In this document: positions 15,966-24,365 of the stretch, one piece after another
Layout of the letters: each line of letters begins with the position of its first letter
Numbering within the stretch: the stretch's first letter is position 1
Assembly (NCBI GenBank): GCA_963830715.1
Contig: CAWHNS010000022.1
Span: forward strand, 195,702-259,701
Direction: 5' to 3'
Origin: CAVVMA01 sp963830715
Lineage (GTDB): Bacteria > Desulfobacterota > Binatia > Binatales > Binataceae
Length of the DNA: 64,000 nt
Made by a program: the position numbers and the translations under genes
Notes under the pieces: model-generated
What the model saw: the letters and a program-made list of their open reading frames with translations, nothing else
What the model was told of the DNA's origin: nothing
Databases searched by the model: none

Positions 15966-17229
15966 GAATCCGGCCCAACGCCCGCCGCGCACCGCGCCGC
16001 CCCCGACGCGCATCGAACGGGATCTGCTGGGCGAAGTATCGGTTCCGGCCGGCGCGTTTTATGGAATCCACACCATTCGCGCCGTGCGCAGCCTGAGTTT
16101 CTCCGGCAAGCAGCTTGGCCGCTACCCGGTCTACGTCCGGGCCCTGGCGATCGTCAAGAAAGCGTGCGCGCGCGCCAACCGCGACGCGCGCGTGCTGGAC
16201 GCCCGCACCTGCGGCGCAATCGAGCACGCGTGCGACTCCCTGATTCGCGGCGATCACCTCGATCAATTCCCGGTGGATCTCCTGGGCGGCGGCGGGAGCA
16301 TCGGCGTCAACATGAACCTCAACGAGGTGATCGCGAACCTTGCCAATCAGCGCCTCACCGGCGCGCCGGGAACCTATGACCCGGTGCATCCGAAGACTCA
16401 CGTCAACGCGTCGCAATCCACCGCTGACGTATGCCATTCGGCGGCCCGAATCGCGGTGCTGGAACATTGGAAGCCCCTGAGGCGTGCGCTGCGGGATTGC
16501 GTGAACGTGTGCCGCGCGAAGGCCTCGCAGATGCGGCCGGTGACCACGATCGCCCGCACTTGCCTGCAGGATGCGGCCCCGATTTCGCTCGGCGAGCTGT
16601 TCGGCGGCTACGCGGCGGTGCTGGAACGCCGCACCGAAGAGTTGGAGCGCAGCGTGCGCACGCTGCACCAGATCAATCTGGGCGGGATGGCGGTCGGCTC
16701 CGGAAGCGGCGCGCCGGCCGCCTATCGCCGCGCGGTCATCGCGCGCCTGAGCGAGCTGGCCGGTATCCGGCTCAGCCTGCGCGGCAACCTCTACGATGCG
16801 GCGCAGAACATCGACGACCTCGCCGCGGTGTGTACGCAGTTGGCGCTGCTGGCGGAGGTATTCATCAAGATCGCCCAGGACGTGAGGCTGCTGGCGTCGG
16901 GACCTGAGGGCGGGTTCGGCGAAATCGCGCTGCCCGCGGTCCAGGAGGGATCGTCGTTCTTCCCGGGCAAGATTAATCCTGCGGTCGCCGAGACCTTGCT
17001 GCATTGTAGTTTCCAGGTGCTAGGATGCGAGCGCGCGGCGCGTATCGCGTTGGAGCGCGGCGAGTTGAACCTCAACGTGTTCGAGAGCAGCGCAGCGGTG
17101 AACCTGTTCGATGCGATGGGAATGATGGAGCGCGCTGTGACCCTGTTCGCCGGGCAATGTCTGTCCGGCATCGCCGCGAATGAAGCGCGATGCCGCCGGT
17201 TGGCCGCGCGCGCGAGGTTTCGATCATGA
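15949..17229 (+). CDS. Divergent aspartase/fumarase-superfamily lyase, lacking C-terminal domain
   Basis: A 426-residue member of the aspartase/fumarase superfamily, whose enzymes eliminate an amine or oxygen leaving group from succinyl-type substrates. The catalytic Ser loop is present as GSSFFPGKINP (residues 334-344), and NMNLNEVIANLA and RTCLQDAAPISLG are the other conserved blocks. Three positions differ from ordinary aspartases and fumarases: SQSTAD (155-160) has Ala where Asn of ND is usual, residue 205 is Cys where His or Gln is usual, and the substrate Thr loop is GGGGSIGVNMN. The protein stops at ARARFRS, without the C-terminal helical domain of about 40 residues. It overlaps the oxygenase by 17 bases and the methyltransferase by 4. 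Substrate unknown, probably not aspartate or fumarate. Confidence 0.75.
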   Translation: MAGWRRNPAQRPPRTAPPPTRIERDLLGEVSVPAGAFYGIHTIRAVRSLSFSGKQLGRYPVYVRALAIVKKACARANRDARVLDARTCGAIEHACDSLIRGDHLDQFPVDLLGGGGSIGVNMNLNEVIANLANQRLTGAPGTYDPVHPKTHVNASQSTADVCHSAARIAVLEHWKPLRRALRDCVNVCRAKASQMRPVTTIARTCLQDAAPISLGELFGGYAAVLERRTEELERSVRTLHQINLGGMAVGSGSGAPAAYRRAVIARLSELAGIRLSLRGNLYDAAQNIDDLAAVCTQLALLAEVFIKIAQDVRLLASGPEGGFGEIALPAVQEGSSFFPGKINPAVAETLLHCSFQVLGCERAARIALERGELNLNVFESSAAVNLFDAMGMMERAVTLFAGQCLSGIAANEARCRRLAARARFRS

Positions 17230-17909
17230 CCAGCCGCGCGGAGGCCATCAGGGCAACATTCGACGCGTGCGCCCGCGACTACGACCGCACGCGGCGAATG
17301 CTGGTGCCCTGCTTCGAGGAGCTCTACGCCGCGGCCGTCGATCGGATTCCGTTCGCGAAGGGCGACGAGCTGGAGATCCTCGATCTCGGCGCGGGCACCG
17401 GCCTGTTCTCGGCCATCGTCGCGGGCGCATTTCCCAAATGCCGAATCACGCTGGCCGACATCGCGCCCGAGATGCTGCGCGAGGCCCGCATCAGGCTGCG
17501 CGGCCCGCGCTTCAGCTTCGTCGAGATCGACTACTCCGCCAATCCCGTTCCGGGCCGTTTCGATTCGATCGTTTCGGCCCTCTCGATCCATCATCTCGAG
17601 GACGAGCAGAAGCGGGCACTGTTCGATCGGATTCACCTGACGCTGGCGCGCGACGGTGTGTTCGTGAACGCCGACGTCGTTCTGGAGGACGGCGATGAGG
17701 CGGAAAGGCGCACCCAGCAGGAGTGGCGGCAAGCGACGCTCGCGGCCGGGGCCTCGCAAGCGGACCTCGACGCCGCACTCGAACGGCAGAAGCACGATCG
17801 ATGTGCGTCGGTCGCAATGCAACTCTCGTGGCTCAAGAACGCGGGCTTCAGCGATGTAAGCTGCGTCTTCAGAAAGTTCATCTTCGCCGTCTATTCCGGC
17901 CGCAAGTAG
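17226..17909 (+). CDS. Class I SAM-dependent methyltransferase
   Basis: A 227-residue Rossmann-fold methyltransferase: motif I LDLGAGTG at residues 52-59, acidic end of strand 2 at LADIAPEML, and the motif IV region SIVSALSIHHLEDEQK. The start ATG at 17226 overlaps the lyase TGA (ATGA), which is preferred over the longer ATG at 17190. The acceptor is unknown; the C-terminus (LSWLKNAGFSDVSCVFRKF) is the usual small-molecule type. Its place between the lyase and the SnoaL-like gene suggests it acts on the product of the oxygenase/lyase pair. Confidence 0.85.
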   Translation: MTSRAEAIRATFDACARDYDRTRRMLVPCFEELYAAAVDRIPFAKGDELEILDLGAGTGLFSAIVAGAFPKCRITLADIAPEMLREARIRLRGPRFSFVEIDYSANPVPGRFDSIVSALSIHHLEDEQKRALFDRIHLTLARDGVFVNADVVLEDGDEAERRTQQEWRQATLAAGASQADLDAALERQKHDRCASVAMQLSWLKNAGFSDVSCVFRKFIFAVYSGRK

Positions 17910-17918
17910 GAGAGTGCG

Positions 17919-18359
17919 ATGCCGCCCAATAGTGCGACCACGATACGTGAGCGGCGAGAGGCCGTCGTGCGCGAGCACATGGAATCCGAAAATCTCCAGC
18001 AGTTCGACCGCACGCTGGCTACGTTTGCCCATCCTCGATACGAGCTCGTGGCTACCGGCGAAGTGTACGACGGGATCGAAGCCGTTTCGCGCTACTACGC
18101 GGCCTCACGCGCCGCCTTCCCCGACCAGCGCAACGAGCTCCGCGCCATCTATCACGCGGACGACGCGGTGATCGTCGAGTTCGATCTGATGGGCACGCAT
18201 AAGGGTCCGATCCGCGGCATGGCGCCAACCGGGCGATCGTTCACCTGCCGGATGGCAGCGGTGTTCCTGTTCCAGCAGGATCGAATCGTGTGCGAGCGCG
18301 TATACTACGACTCCGGCACGATCATGCGGCAATTGGGCATCGGTGACGGTCCGGCTTGA
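17919..18359 (+). CDS. SnoaL-like/NTF2-fold protein
   Basis: A 146-residue protein of the SnoaL-like cone (NTF2-like) fold, seen in YDGIEAVSRYYAASRAAFPD, VIVEFDLMGTHKGPIRGMAPTG and the closing FLFQQDRIVCERVYYDSGTIMRQLG. The family includes polyketide cyclases, hydrolases, isomerases and many proteins without known activity. A TAGGAGAG precedes the ATG with good spacing, and the gene is 9 bases after the methyltransferase, completing the four-gene cassette that begins at 15171. The catalytic role cannot be assigned from sequence. Confidence 0.8.
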   Translation: MPPNSATTIRERREAVVREHMESENLQQFDRTLATFAHPRYELVATGEVYDGIEAVSRYYAASRAAFPDQRNELRAIYHADDAVIVEFDLMGTHKGPIRGMAPTGRSFTCRMAAVFLFQQDRIVCERVYYDSGTIMRQLGIGDGPA

Positions 18360-18365
18360 CGCTTC

Positions 18366-18382
18366 GGCTGGCCTTCCCAGCC
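18366..18382. terminator. Possible bidirectional terminator hairpin
   Basis: A 6-base-pair GGCTGG/CCAGCC stem with a CCTTC loop lies between the convergent SnoaL-like and GNAT genes. There is no good T run, so this is weak. Confidence 0.3.
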
Positions 18383-18501
18383 ATCTTGGCGTCGCGCTGG
18401 ATGCCGGCGCTGTCCTGACAAGGCCGAGCGCTAACACCCAGCCGCGCTCACATGGAGAGACACGCCTCTCGCCCGTCGCTCGGGGCTCGCGCGCGGCTAT
18501 C

Positions 18502-19359
18502 TCAATACAGCACTGACGGCAGGTAGGCGCCGGCTGGCTCGTTGTATAGTCCGATCGTCATCAGGGTCATCTGATGCACCAGGCGCAGGCCGCTTTGCAG
18601 GCACCATCGGAAGAGATCTCCGTTGCGGGTCGGGAGCAGGAAGCCTCCGCCGGGAAATTCGCGCGCCGCGGCGATCAGCGCCTTCAACTCACTATTGCTC
18701 TCAGCCACCGCATGACCGAAGAACGCGACTTCGCTGGCGTAGCCCGTGATTCGGCCCAAATGCTCCACCACTCTGGCTTGGCCCTGCGCGATCGCGTCGC
18801 GGAGCTCGCCGCCTCGATTGTGACCATGCACGCGATGGCAGAGTTGGTTGCAGGCTTCCAGGTCGCGTTCGGTGGCCAGCCGGACATCGTAACCGGGAAA
18901 AGCCGTTCTCGGGGGCGTGCCTTCGATTTTCGAGAGCGGCTCGCGCGTCTCGAATCCGAGCTTGGTGTAGAGGCACAAAGAGCGATTGTGGTAGGCGGCC
19001 TGAACCAGCCGGACACCGGCGAAGCGGCGCTTCGACGCGCGCTCCATCACGTCGAGCATCAGGCTGCGCCCGATCGTGTGATTCTGAACCGGCGGATCGA
19101 CCGAGATTGGACCGATGCCGGCTATCGGGTTGCGTTCGTCAAGAAAGTTGCTGCCCACGATTCGCCCGTCTTGCTCGGCCACGACCGAATAGAAGCCGGG
19201 ATTCGATAGCAGCGCCGTCGTCACCGCGGTCGCGATCTCCACCGATGGAAAATCCCAGGGGAAGTTATGCTGACTGGAGATCGACTTGAACGCCTCGAAG
19301 TCAATCAGGCCGCAGGCGACAGCGTCTTCGCGCGTGCCCGTTCTCAATTTCAATGCCAT
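18502..19359 (-). CDS. GNAT-family N-acetyltransferase
   Basis: A 285-residue protein with an N-terminal GNAT fold: FYSVVAEQDGRIVGSNFLDER forms the central strands, ISVDPPVQNHTIGRSLMLDVME is the acetyl-CoA pyrophosphate-binding motif A (Q-x-x-x-x-G-like), and SLCLYTKLGFETRE is motif B. The second half (YDVRLATERDLEACNQLCHR onward) looks like a second, degenerate GNAT unit. The start at 19359 is supported by AAGGAGG 8 bases upstream; the reading frame opens earlier at 19539. Substrate unknown. It is followed upstream by the GFA gene on the same strand. Confidence 0.85.
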   Translation of the reverse strand: MALKLRTGTREDAVACGLIDFEAFKSISSQHNFPWDFPSVEIATAVTTALLSNPGFYSVVAEQDGRIVGSNFLDERNPIAGIGPISVDPPVQNHTIGRSLMLDVMERASKRRFAGVRLVQAAYHNRSLCLYTKLGFETREPLSKIEGTPPRTAFPGYDVRLATERDLEACNQLCHRVHGHNRGGELRDAIAQGQARVVEHLGRITGYASEVAFFGHAVAESNSELKALIAAAREFPGGGFLLPTRNGDLFRWCLQSGLRLVHQMTLMTIGLYNEPAGAYLPSVLY

Positions 19360-19435
19360 CGGACTGCCTCCTTTCCGTCTTGTACTGAGAGACCCGATCG
19401 CATGGTGGGCAAAGTGGCCGCGCTTTCGCGTTGGC

Positions 19436-19837
19436 TCAGCCGAGTCTTTCGAGCGGCTCCGTGCGAATTTCGAGCCAAGGATGACCCCGGCTTTCATGGT
19501 AGACAGACACGGTCGGCGGCGGAAACGCTGGGTCCGCAAACGCGCCGACCGGGACCGAGACTATGCCGGGCACGCCGCTATTGCGATAAAACACCCTCGC
19601 CCCGCAGATCGGGCAGAAGAAACGCGGCAAGCGGCCGCCATCGTCGCCGATGCGGACGAATTCGGTCGCGCGGCCATCGACGACGACCTGCTCCTCCCGA
19701 AAATGGGCGTTGTAGCTGAAGGCGCTGCCAGTGCTGCGTTTGCAGGCCAAGCAATGACAGACCGAGACGCGGACCGGCTCGCCCGTGCACACCGCTGAGA
19801 GCTGGCCGCATGAGCACTCTGCCCGGCGCACGATCAT
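19436..19837 (-). CDS. GFA-family zinc-binding protein
   Basis: A 133-residue protein of the GFA fold (glutathione-dependent formaldehyde-activating enzyme family; most members are of unknown activity). Zinc ligands are visible as CSCGQL, VCHCLACKR and FFCPICGARVFYR, and GSAFSYNAHF is the usual following block. The ATG at 19837 is preceded by GGAG; the frame opens at 19963. It is divergent from the P450 gene. Zinc binding is confident, formaldehyde chemistry is not. Confidence 0.85.
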   Translation of the reverse strand: MIVRRAECSCGQLSAVCTGEPVRVSVCHCLACKRSTGSAFSYNAHFREEQVVVDGRATEFVRIGDDGGRLPRFFCPICGARVFYRNSGVPGIVSVPVGAFADPAFPPPTVSVYHESRGHPWLEIRTEPLERLG

Positions 19838-20013
19838 CGCTGACTCCTCGGCCCCTGGATGGAGCCGTCGAAACGTCCGGTCAAACAGGATCGCGGCCCA
19901 CTGTAGCGCCATGCAGGCTGTGCGTCCAGGCCAGCGCGTGTTCTGGAAAGCTCGCGCCGACATCGCGACCGTGTTACATCCGTGCTACGCACCTTTTCGG
20001 GAGGGCGACCCCG

Positions 20014-21189
20014 ATGCCAACCATTGCGGAATACGACCCCTTCGCGCCCGAGGTCAAGAGAAATCCGTATCCCTACTATGCGTGGCTGCGCGATCATCAT
20101 CCCGTATATCACAACCCGCGCCTCGACATATGGACGCTGAGCCGCTATCGCGATGTCGATGCCGCATTGCGCAACCACGAAGTCTTCTCGTCCGCGAAAG
20201 GCATCGGTCCGGAGCGCATGTCAATCCCCACGATGATCACGCGCGACCCGCCCGAGCATCGCCGGCTTCGCTCGCTGGTGAGCAAGGCCTTCACGCCCCG
20301 GATGGTCGCGCAGATGGAGGCGCGGATCCGCGAAATTATCCGCCATCTGCTGGACGCGGCGATCGACAACGGCGTCTTCGACCTGGTCCATGACGTTGCC
20401 GAGCCGCTGCCGGTGATCGTAATCGCCGAGATGCTCGGGGTGGACCCGGAGCATCGCGCGGCGTTCAAGAAATGGTCCGACGACGTGATCGGCGTCCTGG
20501 GCGGCTCTCCGGACTTCGATCTGAACCGCTATCTGGAGACCTGGCGCGAGTTCAAGGCCTACTTCACCGAGATGATCGAGCGCCGGCGCCGGCAGCCGCG
20601 CGACGACCTCGTGAGCGCGCTGGTGAGGGCCAACGAGGAGCAGGACGCGCTCACTCCCGGCGAGATCCTGAACTTCAACCTGCTGCTACTGACGGCCGGC
20701 AACGAGACCACCACCAATCTGATCACCAACGGCGCGCTTGCCCTGCTCGAGCATCTCGACGAGGCGGCGAAGCTGCGCGAGCGCCCGGAGCTCATCCCTT
20801 CGGCGGTGGAGGAATGCCTGCGCTTCGACTCGCCGGTACAAGCCACTTTCCGGACGACCACGCGCGATTTCGATCTGCACGGGGTGACGATTCCCGGCAA
20901 TAGCAAGGTGATGATGCTCTACGGGTCGGCCAACCGCGACCGCGAGTTGTTCGACGATCCCGACGCATTCCGGGTGGATCGCGATCCCAACGACCATCTG
21001 GCGTTCGCGATCGGAATCCACTATTGCATCGGCGCGCCGCTGGCGCGGCTGGAGGGCCGGATCGCGCTCGAGGAAGTGCTGGCCAGGATGCGCAACATAC
21101 GGCTGGATCCCGCCGGCGAGCGCACGCGCCTGGACAATCCGATGTTCCGCGGCCTGAAGAAGCTGCCGCTGCTTTTCGATCGGCCTTGA
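20014..21189 (+). CDS. Cytochrome P450
   Basis: A soluble bacterial P450 of 391 residues. The haem-Cys loop is FAIGIHYCIGAPLARLEG, the I-helix oxygen-activation motif is LLTAGNETTTNL, and the K-helix ExxR is in VEECLRFDSPVQATFRTTT. The N-terminus (YDPFAPEVKRNPYPYYAWLR) is like CYP107/CYP125-type bacterial enzymes acting on lipids or steroids. The ATG at 20014 has GGAGGG upstream; a longer frame to 19810 is unlikely. No ferredoxin or reductase gene is adjacent, so redox partners must be elsewhere. Substrate unknown. Confidence 0.93.
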   Translation: MPTIAEYDPFAPEVKRNPYPYYAWLRDHHPVYHNPRLDIWTLSRYRDVDAALRNHEVFSSAKGIGPERMSIPTMITRDPPEHRRLRSLVSKAFTPRMVAQMEARIREIIRHLLDAAIDNGVFDLVHDVAEPLPVIVIAEMLGVDPEHRAAFKKWSDDVIGVLGGSPDFDLNRYLETWREFKAYFTEMIERRRRQPRDDLVSALVRANEEQDALTPGEILNFNLLLLTAGNETTTNLITNGALALLEHLDEAAKLRERPELIPSAVEECLRFDSPVQATFRTTTRDFDLHGVTIPGNSKVMMLYGSANRDRELFDDPDAFRVDRDPNDHLAFAIGIHYCIGAPLARLEGRIALEEVLARMRNIRLDPAGERTRLDNPMFRGLKKLPLLFDRP

Positions 21190-21222
21190 TCCCTCGCGCA
21201 GAAGGCAGGCGCCGCTCCCCCC

Positions 21223-21717
21223 CTATTGCGGCAGCGCGTTGCTCGCGCGCTCCAGGCCGTCCGCAGACGCGCCGGCCACCAGGACCTCGGTGATCCTGCG
21301 CTCGACGGTCTCCTGCGCGAAGGCCGTCTCAGAGGGCGAAACCTCAAACAGTCCGTCGACGAAGACCTGCTGCGACGCGGGCGGCAAAGTGGCGCGCAAC
21401 TGATCCAGCTCCCGCCATTCGGCCAGCAACACGCTCGGCGGCACCGTCTTCAACTCCGCCCGTAGCGAGGCGATGTCGCGATCCGCCCGATCGGGAGTGA
21501 GCTTGCCGACAGCGATCTCCTCCTGCTGGACAAAATCCGGCGACAGGTACTCTCGCAGATAGTTGTTGGCGCGGCGAATGTCCCGCGGGAAGTATTCGAG
21601 CGGTACCGCATGCGCGGGCGTCGCGCCAGCTACGAAAAGCACCGCCATTGCCACCATCCTCAGGAATCTTTGCCAGGTCGCCAGGGAACCCGTTTTGTCT
21701 TTCGCCCCCATCTTCAT
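21223..21717 (-). CDS. Hypothetical exported protein
   Basis: A 164-residue protein with a signal peptide (FLRMVAMAVLFVAGATPAHA, cleavage expected after AHA) and a mature part rich in Leu, Arg and Glu (YFPRDIRRANNYLREYLSPDF, PPASQQVFVDGLFEVSPSE). I do not recognise the family. The start at 21717 follows a GGAGGG with a 7-base spacer; the frame opens at 21750. It is convergent with the P450 gene and divergent from the LLM gene. A periplasmic helical protein is likely; no function can be given. Confidence 0.65.
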   Translation of the reverse strand: MKMGAKDKTGSLATWQRFLRMVAMAVLFVAGATPAHAVPLEYFPRDIRRANNYLREYLSPDFVQQEEIAVGKLTPDRADRDIASLRAELKTVPPSVLLAEWRELDQLRATLPPASQQVFVDGLFEVSPSETAFAQETVERRITEVLVAGASADGLERASNALPQ

Positions 21718-21940
21718 CGGCTTACCCTCCGTCGATCCGTCGAACAGCAACGGCTATGCCATGAAGAGGGTCGCCATTTGGCGGACCCGGGAATCGATCT
21801 CTGCTACGATCGCTTATCAGTGGCGCAAACCAATCTTCGCCAGGTGAACTGAAAATTTAGCGGTGCGCGCCCGCGACCTTGAGGATGGACAGCTATAGAC
21901 AGTAGAGGCGGCCTCGCGTCTTTTGGAGAGCGCAGAAACA

Positions 21941-22793
21941 ATGACCAACTTCGGCATCGTGATGTTCCCGGCCGAGTTCGCAATTGGCCCGGCGGAGCTG
22001 GCGCGGGCCGCCGAGGAGCGCGGCTTCGAATCGCTCTTCTTTCCGGAGCACACGCATATCCCGGCTTCCCGGAAAACGCCCTACCCCGCCGGCGGCGAGC
22101 TGACCAGGGAATATTGGTCCTCGCACGAACCGTTCGTGGCGCTTGCCGCCGCCGCAGCCGTGACCAGGCGGTTGAAACTCGGCACGAGTGTCTGCCTGGT
22201 CGTCGAGCGCGACCCGATCCTGCTGGCGAAGGAGGTCGCATCACTCGATAGAATTTCCGATGGACGCGTGATCCTCGGGATCGGCGCCGGATGGAACGTC
22301 GAGGAGATGGCGAATCACGGCGTTTCCTATAAGCTCAGGTGGAAGCTGGTGCGCGAGAAGGTGCTCGCGATGCGGCAGATTTGGACCGCGGAGGCGGCCG
22401 AATTCCACGGCGAGCTGGTTGAATTCGATCCGATCTGGTGCGGTCCCAAGCCGGTGCAGAAGGGCGGCCCGCCGATTCTTCTCGGCTCGCTCTCGAACCG
22501 TGCCTTTCAGCGCGTGGCCGACTACTGCGACGGATGGATGCCGGTCAACGTTCCCGGCTACGACTTCGCCGGCGGGATCAAAATGCTGCGCGAGGCCGCC
22601 GAACGCTCGGGTCGCCGCTTCGATTCATTGTCGCTCACGATTCCCGGCGTCGCTCCGAAAGAAGACGCCGCGCGCGGGTTCATCGCGATGGGCTTCCAAC
22701 GGCTGCTGTTCGGCTCCGCCCGCCGGGCGTGAAGTCGTCCTCCCACTTCTCGATCGATACGCGAAGCTGGTCGGCATACTGGAGCGCGGCTGA
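21941..22793 (+). CDS. LLM-class (F420-type) oxidoreductase, frameshifted near C-terminus
   Basis: A luciferase-like TIM-barrel oxidoreductase whose relatives use F420 or FMN. Diagnostic blocks are FGIVMFPAEFAIGP, ERGFESLFFPEHTHIPASR, LKLGTSVCLVVERDPILLAKE, VASLDRISDGRVILGIGAGWN and the C-terminal ADYCDGWMPVN. The frame is lost at about 22711-22716 (LLFGSARRA then stop), but the neighbouring frame continues PPAGREVVLPLLDRYAKLVGILERG, the normal ending. The span of 853 bases is one more than a multiple of three, so one extra base explains this. The ATG at 21941 is chosen over 21923. With the F420 operon in the same window, F420 is the likely cofactor; substrate unknown. Confidence 0.82.
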
Positions 22794-22843
22794 TCGCGCG
22801 CTCCGCTCTGAGGCGGCGAGTGATTCGAGCCGCGTGGCGGAGA

Positions 22844-24262
22844 TCAGCCTTGTACCGGCTCGAGAAGTATGAGGCGCACGCCCGGAAAGCGCGGCACGCT
22901 CGTCGCGCGACGGCCGACCATGATCTCTCGCAGAGCGTCCTCGCCGGTTGGGCTCCAGCCTGGAAACGTGAACCAGATTCGCCGATGAGCGGCGGCGCCG
23001 GACTCCGCCCGGAATGACCGAAAGCCCTGCGGCGGCTCGCCAGCGTTGGGCTTGCCGGGCTCTGCCACCTCAGGTTGGTAGACGATTGTTGGAAATCCGG
23101 CCGGATGATCGAGCCGCGAAACGTAGTACTCGATCGGAGCCGAGTAATATGCCGGATAGACAACCAACACGTCGCCGGGATGCGCACGAGCGGCGATAAA
23201 ATTCACGGTATTGCGCCAATCCTGGATCGGGGCGGCCCGGTACCAGGAGTAGTCCTCGCGCAGGCTGAGCGCCACGATCAACGCCACGACCGCGATCGCC
23301 AGAGCGCGAGGCTTGATCCGCACGATCCCCATCGCAGCCAGTAGCGCGAAGAACGGCAAACCAGGCAATAGGTAGTACGAGATAAAGAGAGGCTTGAAGA
23401 TCGAGACCACCAGAGTCAAACAGATTGGAAAACCAATCGAGAGCAGAAGATAGCCGAGCGCCGCCCGATCTCGCTTCGATGCCCGGACCAAGGCCGTTAC
23501 GATAGCGAGCAGGTATAGCGCACCCAACACCAAGGCGAGGTGATCCCGCCTCCCATCGAACACCCCGGCGAAGATAATGAAAAGCCTTGCCACGCTTGCG
23601 CCGGTGGGCCTGGGAATCCATGCCACTTGTCCGTAATCGTTGGAGATCGCGGTGAAGAACATCGGGATGCTGAGCAATGCGATCAGGACCGCGCTGACCG
23701 TCAACCGAACACTGGTTTTTCTACCCGGCCGAAACAGGAATAGTGACAACCACTGCGGCGGCACTGCGAGAACCGCGAACAAATGGGCATAGACCCCGCA
23801 GGTCCCGCTAATGACATAGCCCGCCTCGCTTGCCAGCGACCTTCGTCTGACGCTCCGGATAAAGAAGAGCGAGGACAGCGCCACCAGCATCATCAGGAGC
23901 GCATAGGATCGCGCGGTTTGAGCATACTCAATGCAGGTCGCGTTGACGGCCACCAGCAGCGCCCCTACCAAGCCCGTGCGGCGATCGCGTAGCTCGGCTC
24001 CAAGCCGGTAGACGATCGGAACCGCGATAGTGGAGAAGATCGCGGATGGAAGCCTCAACATGAACTCGCTTTCGCCCGCGATCAGCGCCCAGCCGCGTAT
24101 CGCGACATAATAGAGGCACATGTTTACTTGCGTGGTAGCAACCACTCTGACGAAGCGCGCCAAGGGCATCGTGACTCGCTGCGCGACCAATCCTTCGTCG
24201 AGCCAGAAGCTCTTGGAATCGAGATACACAACGCGAAGAATCGCGGCTATCAGGGTCAACAA
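22844..24262 (-). CDS. GT-C membrane glycosyltransferase (ArnT/PMT-like)
   Basis: A polytopic inner-membrane glycosyltransferase of about 472 residues using a polyprenyl-phosphate sugar. The first periplasmic loop carries the acidic motif FWLDEGLVA, and YAQTARSYALLMMLVALSSL is the usual following block; about ten hydrophobic helices follow, with a soluble C-terminus. No ATG or GTG is present near the N-terminus; TTG at 24262 or 24265 is the only candidate, yet homologous-looking hydrophobic residues extend a few codons upstream (APAYLVAL), so the true start is uncertain. It lies about 100 bases after the GT2 synthase that could supply its lipid-linked donor. Sugar and acceptor unknown. Confidence 0.8.
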   Translation of the reverse strand: MLTLIAAILRVVYLDSKSFWLDEGLVAQRVTMPLARFVRVVATTQVNMCLYYVAIRGWALIAGESEFMLRLPSAIFSTIAVPIVYRLGAELRDRRTGLVGALLVAVNATCIEYAQTARSYALLMMLVALSSLFFIRSVRRRSLASEAGYVISGTCGVYAHLFAVLAVPPQWLSLFLFRPGRKTSVRLTVSAVLIALLSIPMFFTAISNDYGQVAWIPRPTGASVARLFIIFAGVFDGRRDHLALVLGALYLLAIVTALVRASKRDRAALGYLLLSIGFPICLTLVVSIFKPLFISYYLLPGLPFFALLAAMGIVRIKPRALAIAVVALIVALSLREDYSWYRAAPIQDWRNTVNFIAARAHPGDVLVVYPAYYSAPIEYYVSRLDHPAGFPTIVYQPEVAEPGKPNAGEPPQGFRSFRAESGAAAHRRIWFTFPGWSPTGEDALREIMVGRRATSVPRFPGVRLILLEPVQG

Positions 24263-24365
24263 CGCAACGAGATATGCAGGCGCAGACCGGCGCCACGCCT
24301 GAGACCGAAACGAGGGCTCCGCAGGCTCGCGGAGCTTTTTGTCGATGCCGGCGGACGTGGAAGGG

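Noticed and set aside
15550..18032. Long minus-strand open frames of 484 and 413 residues opposite the lyase cassette
   Set aside because: They are Arg/His/Gln/Asp-rich shadows of GC-rich genes; the plus strand carries recognisable families throughout.
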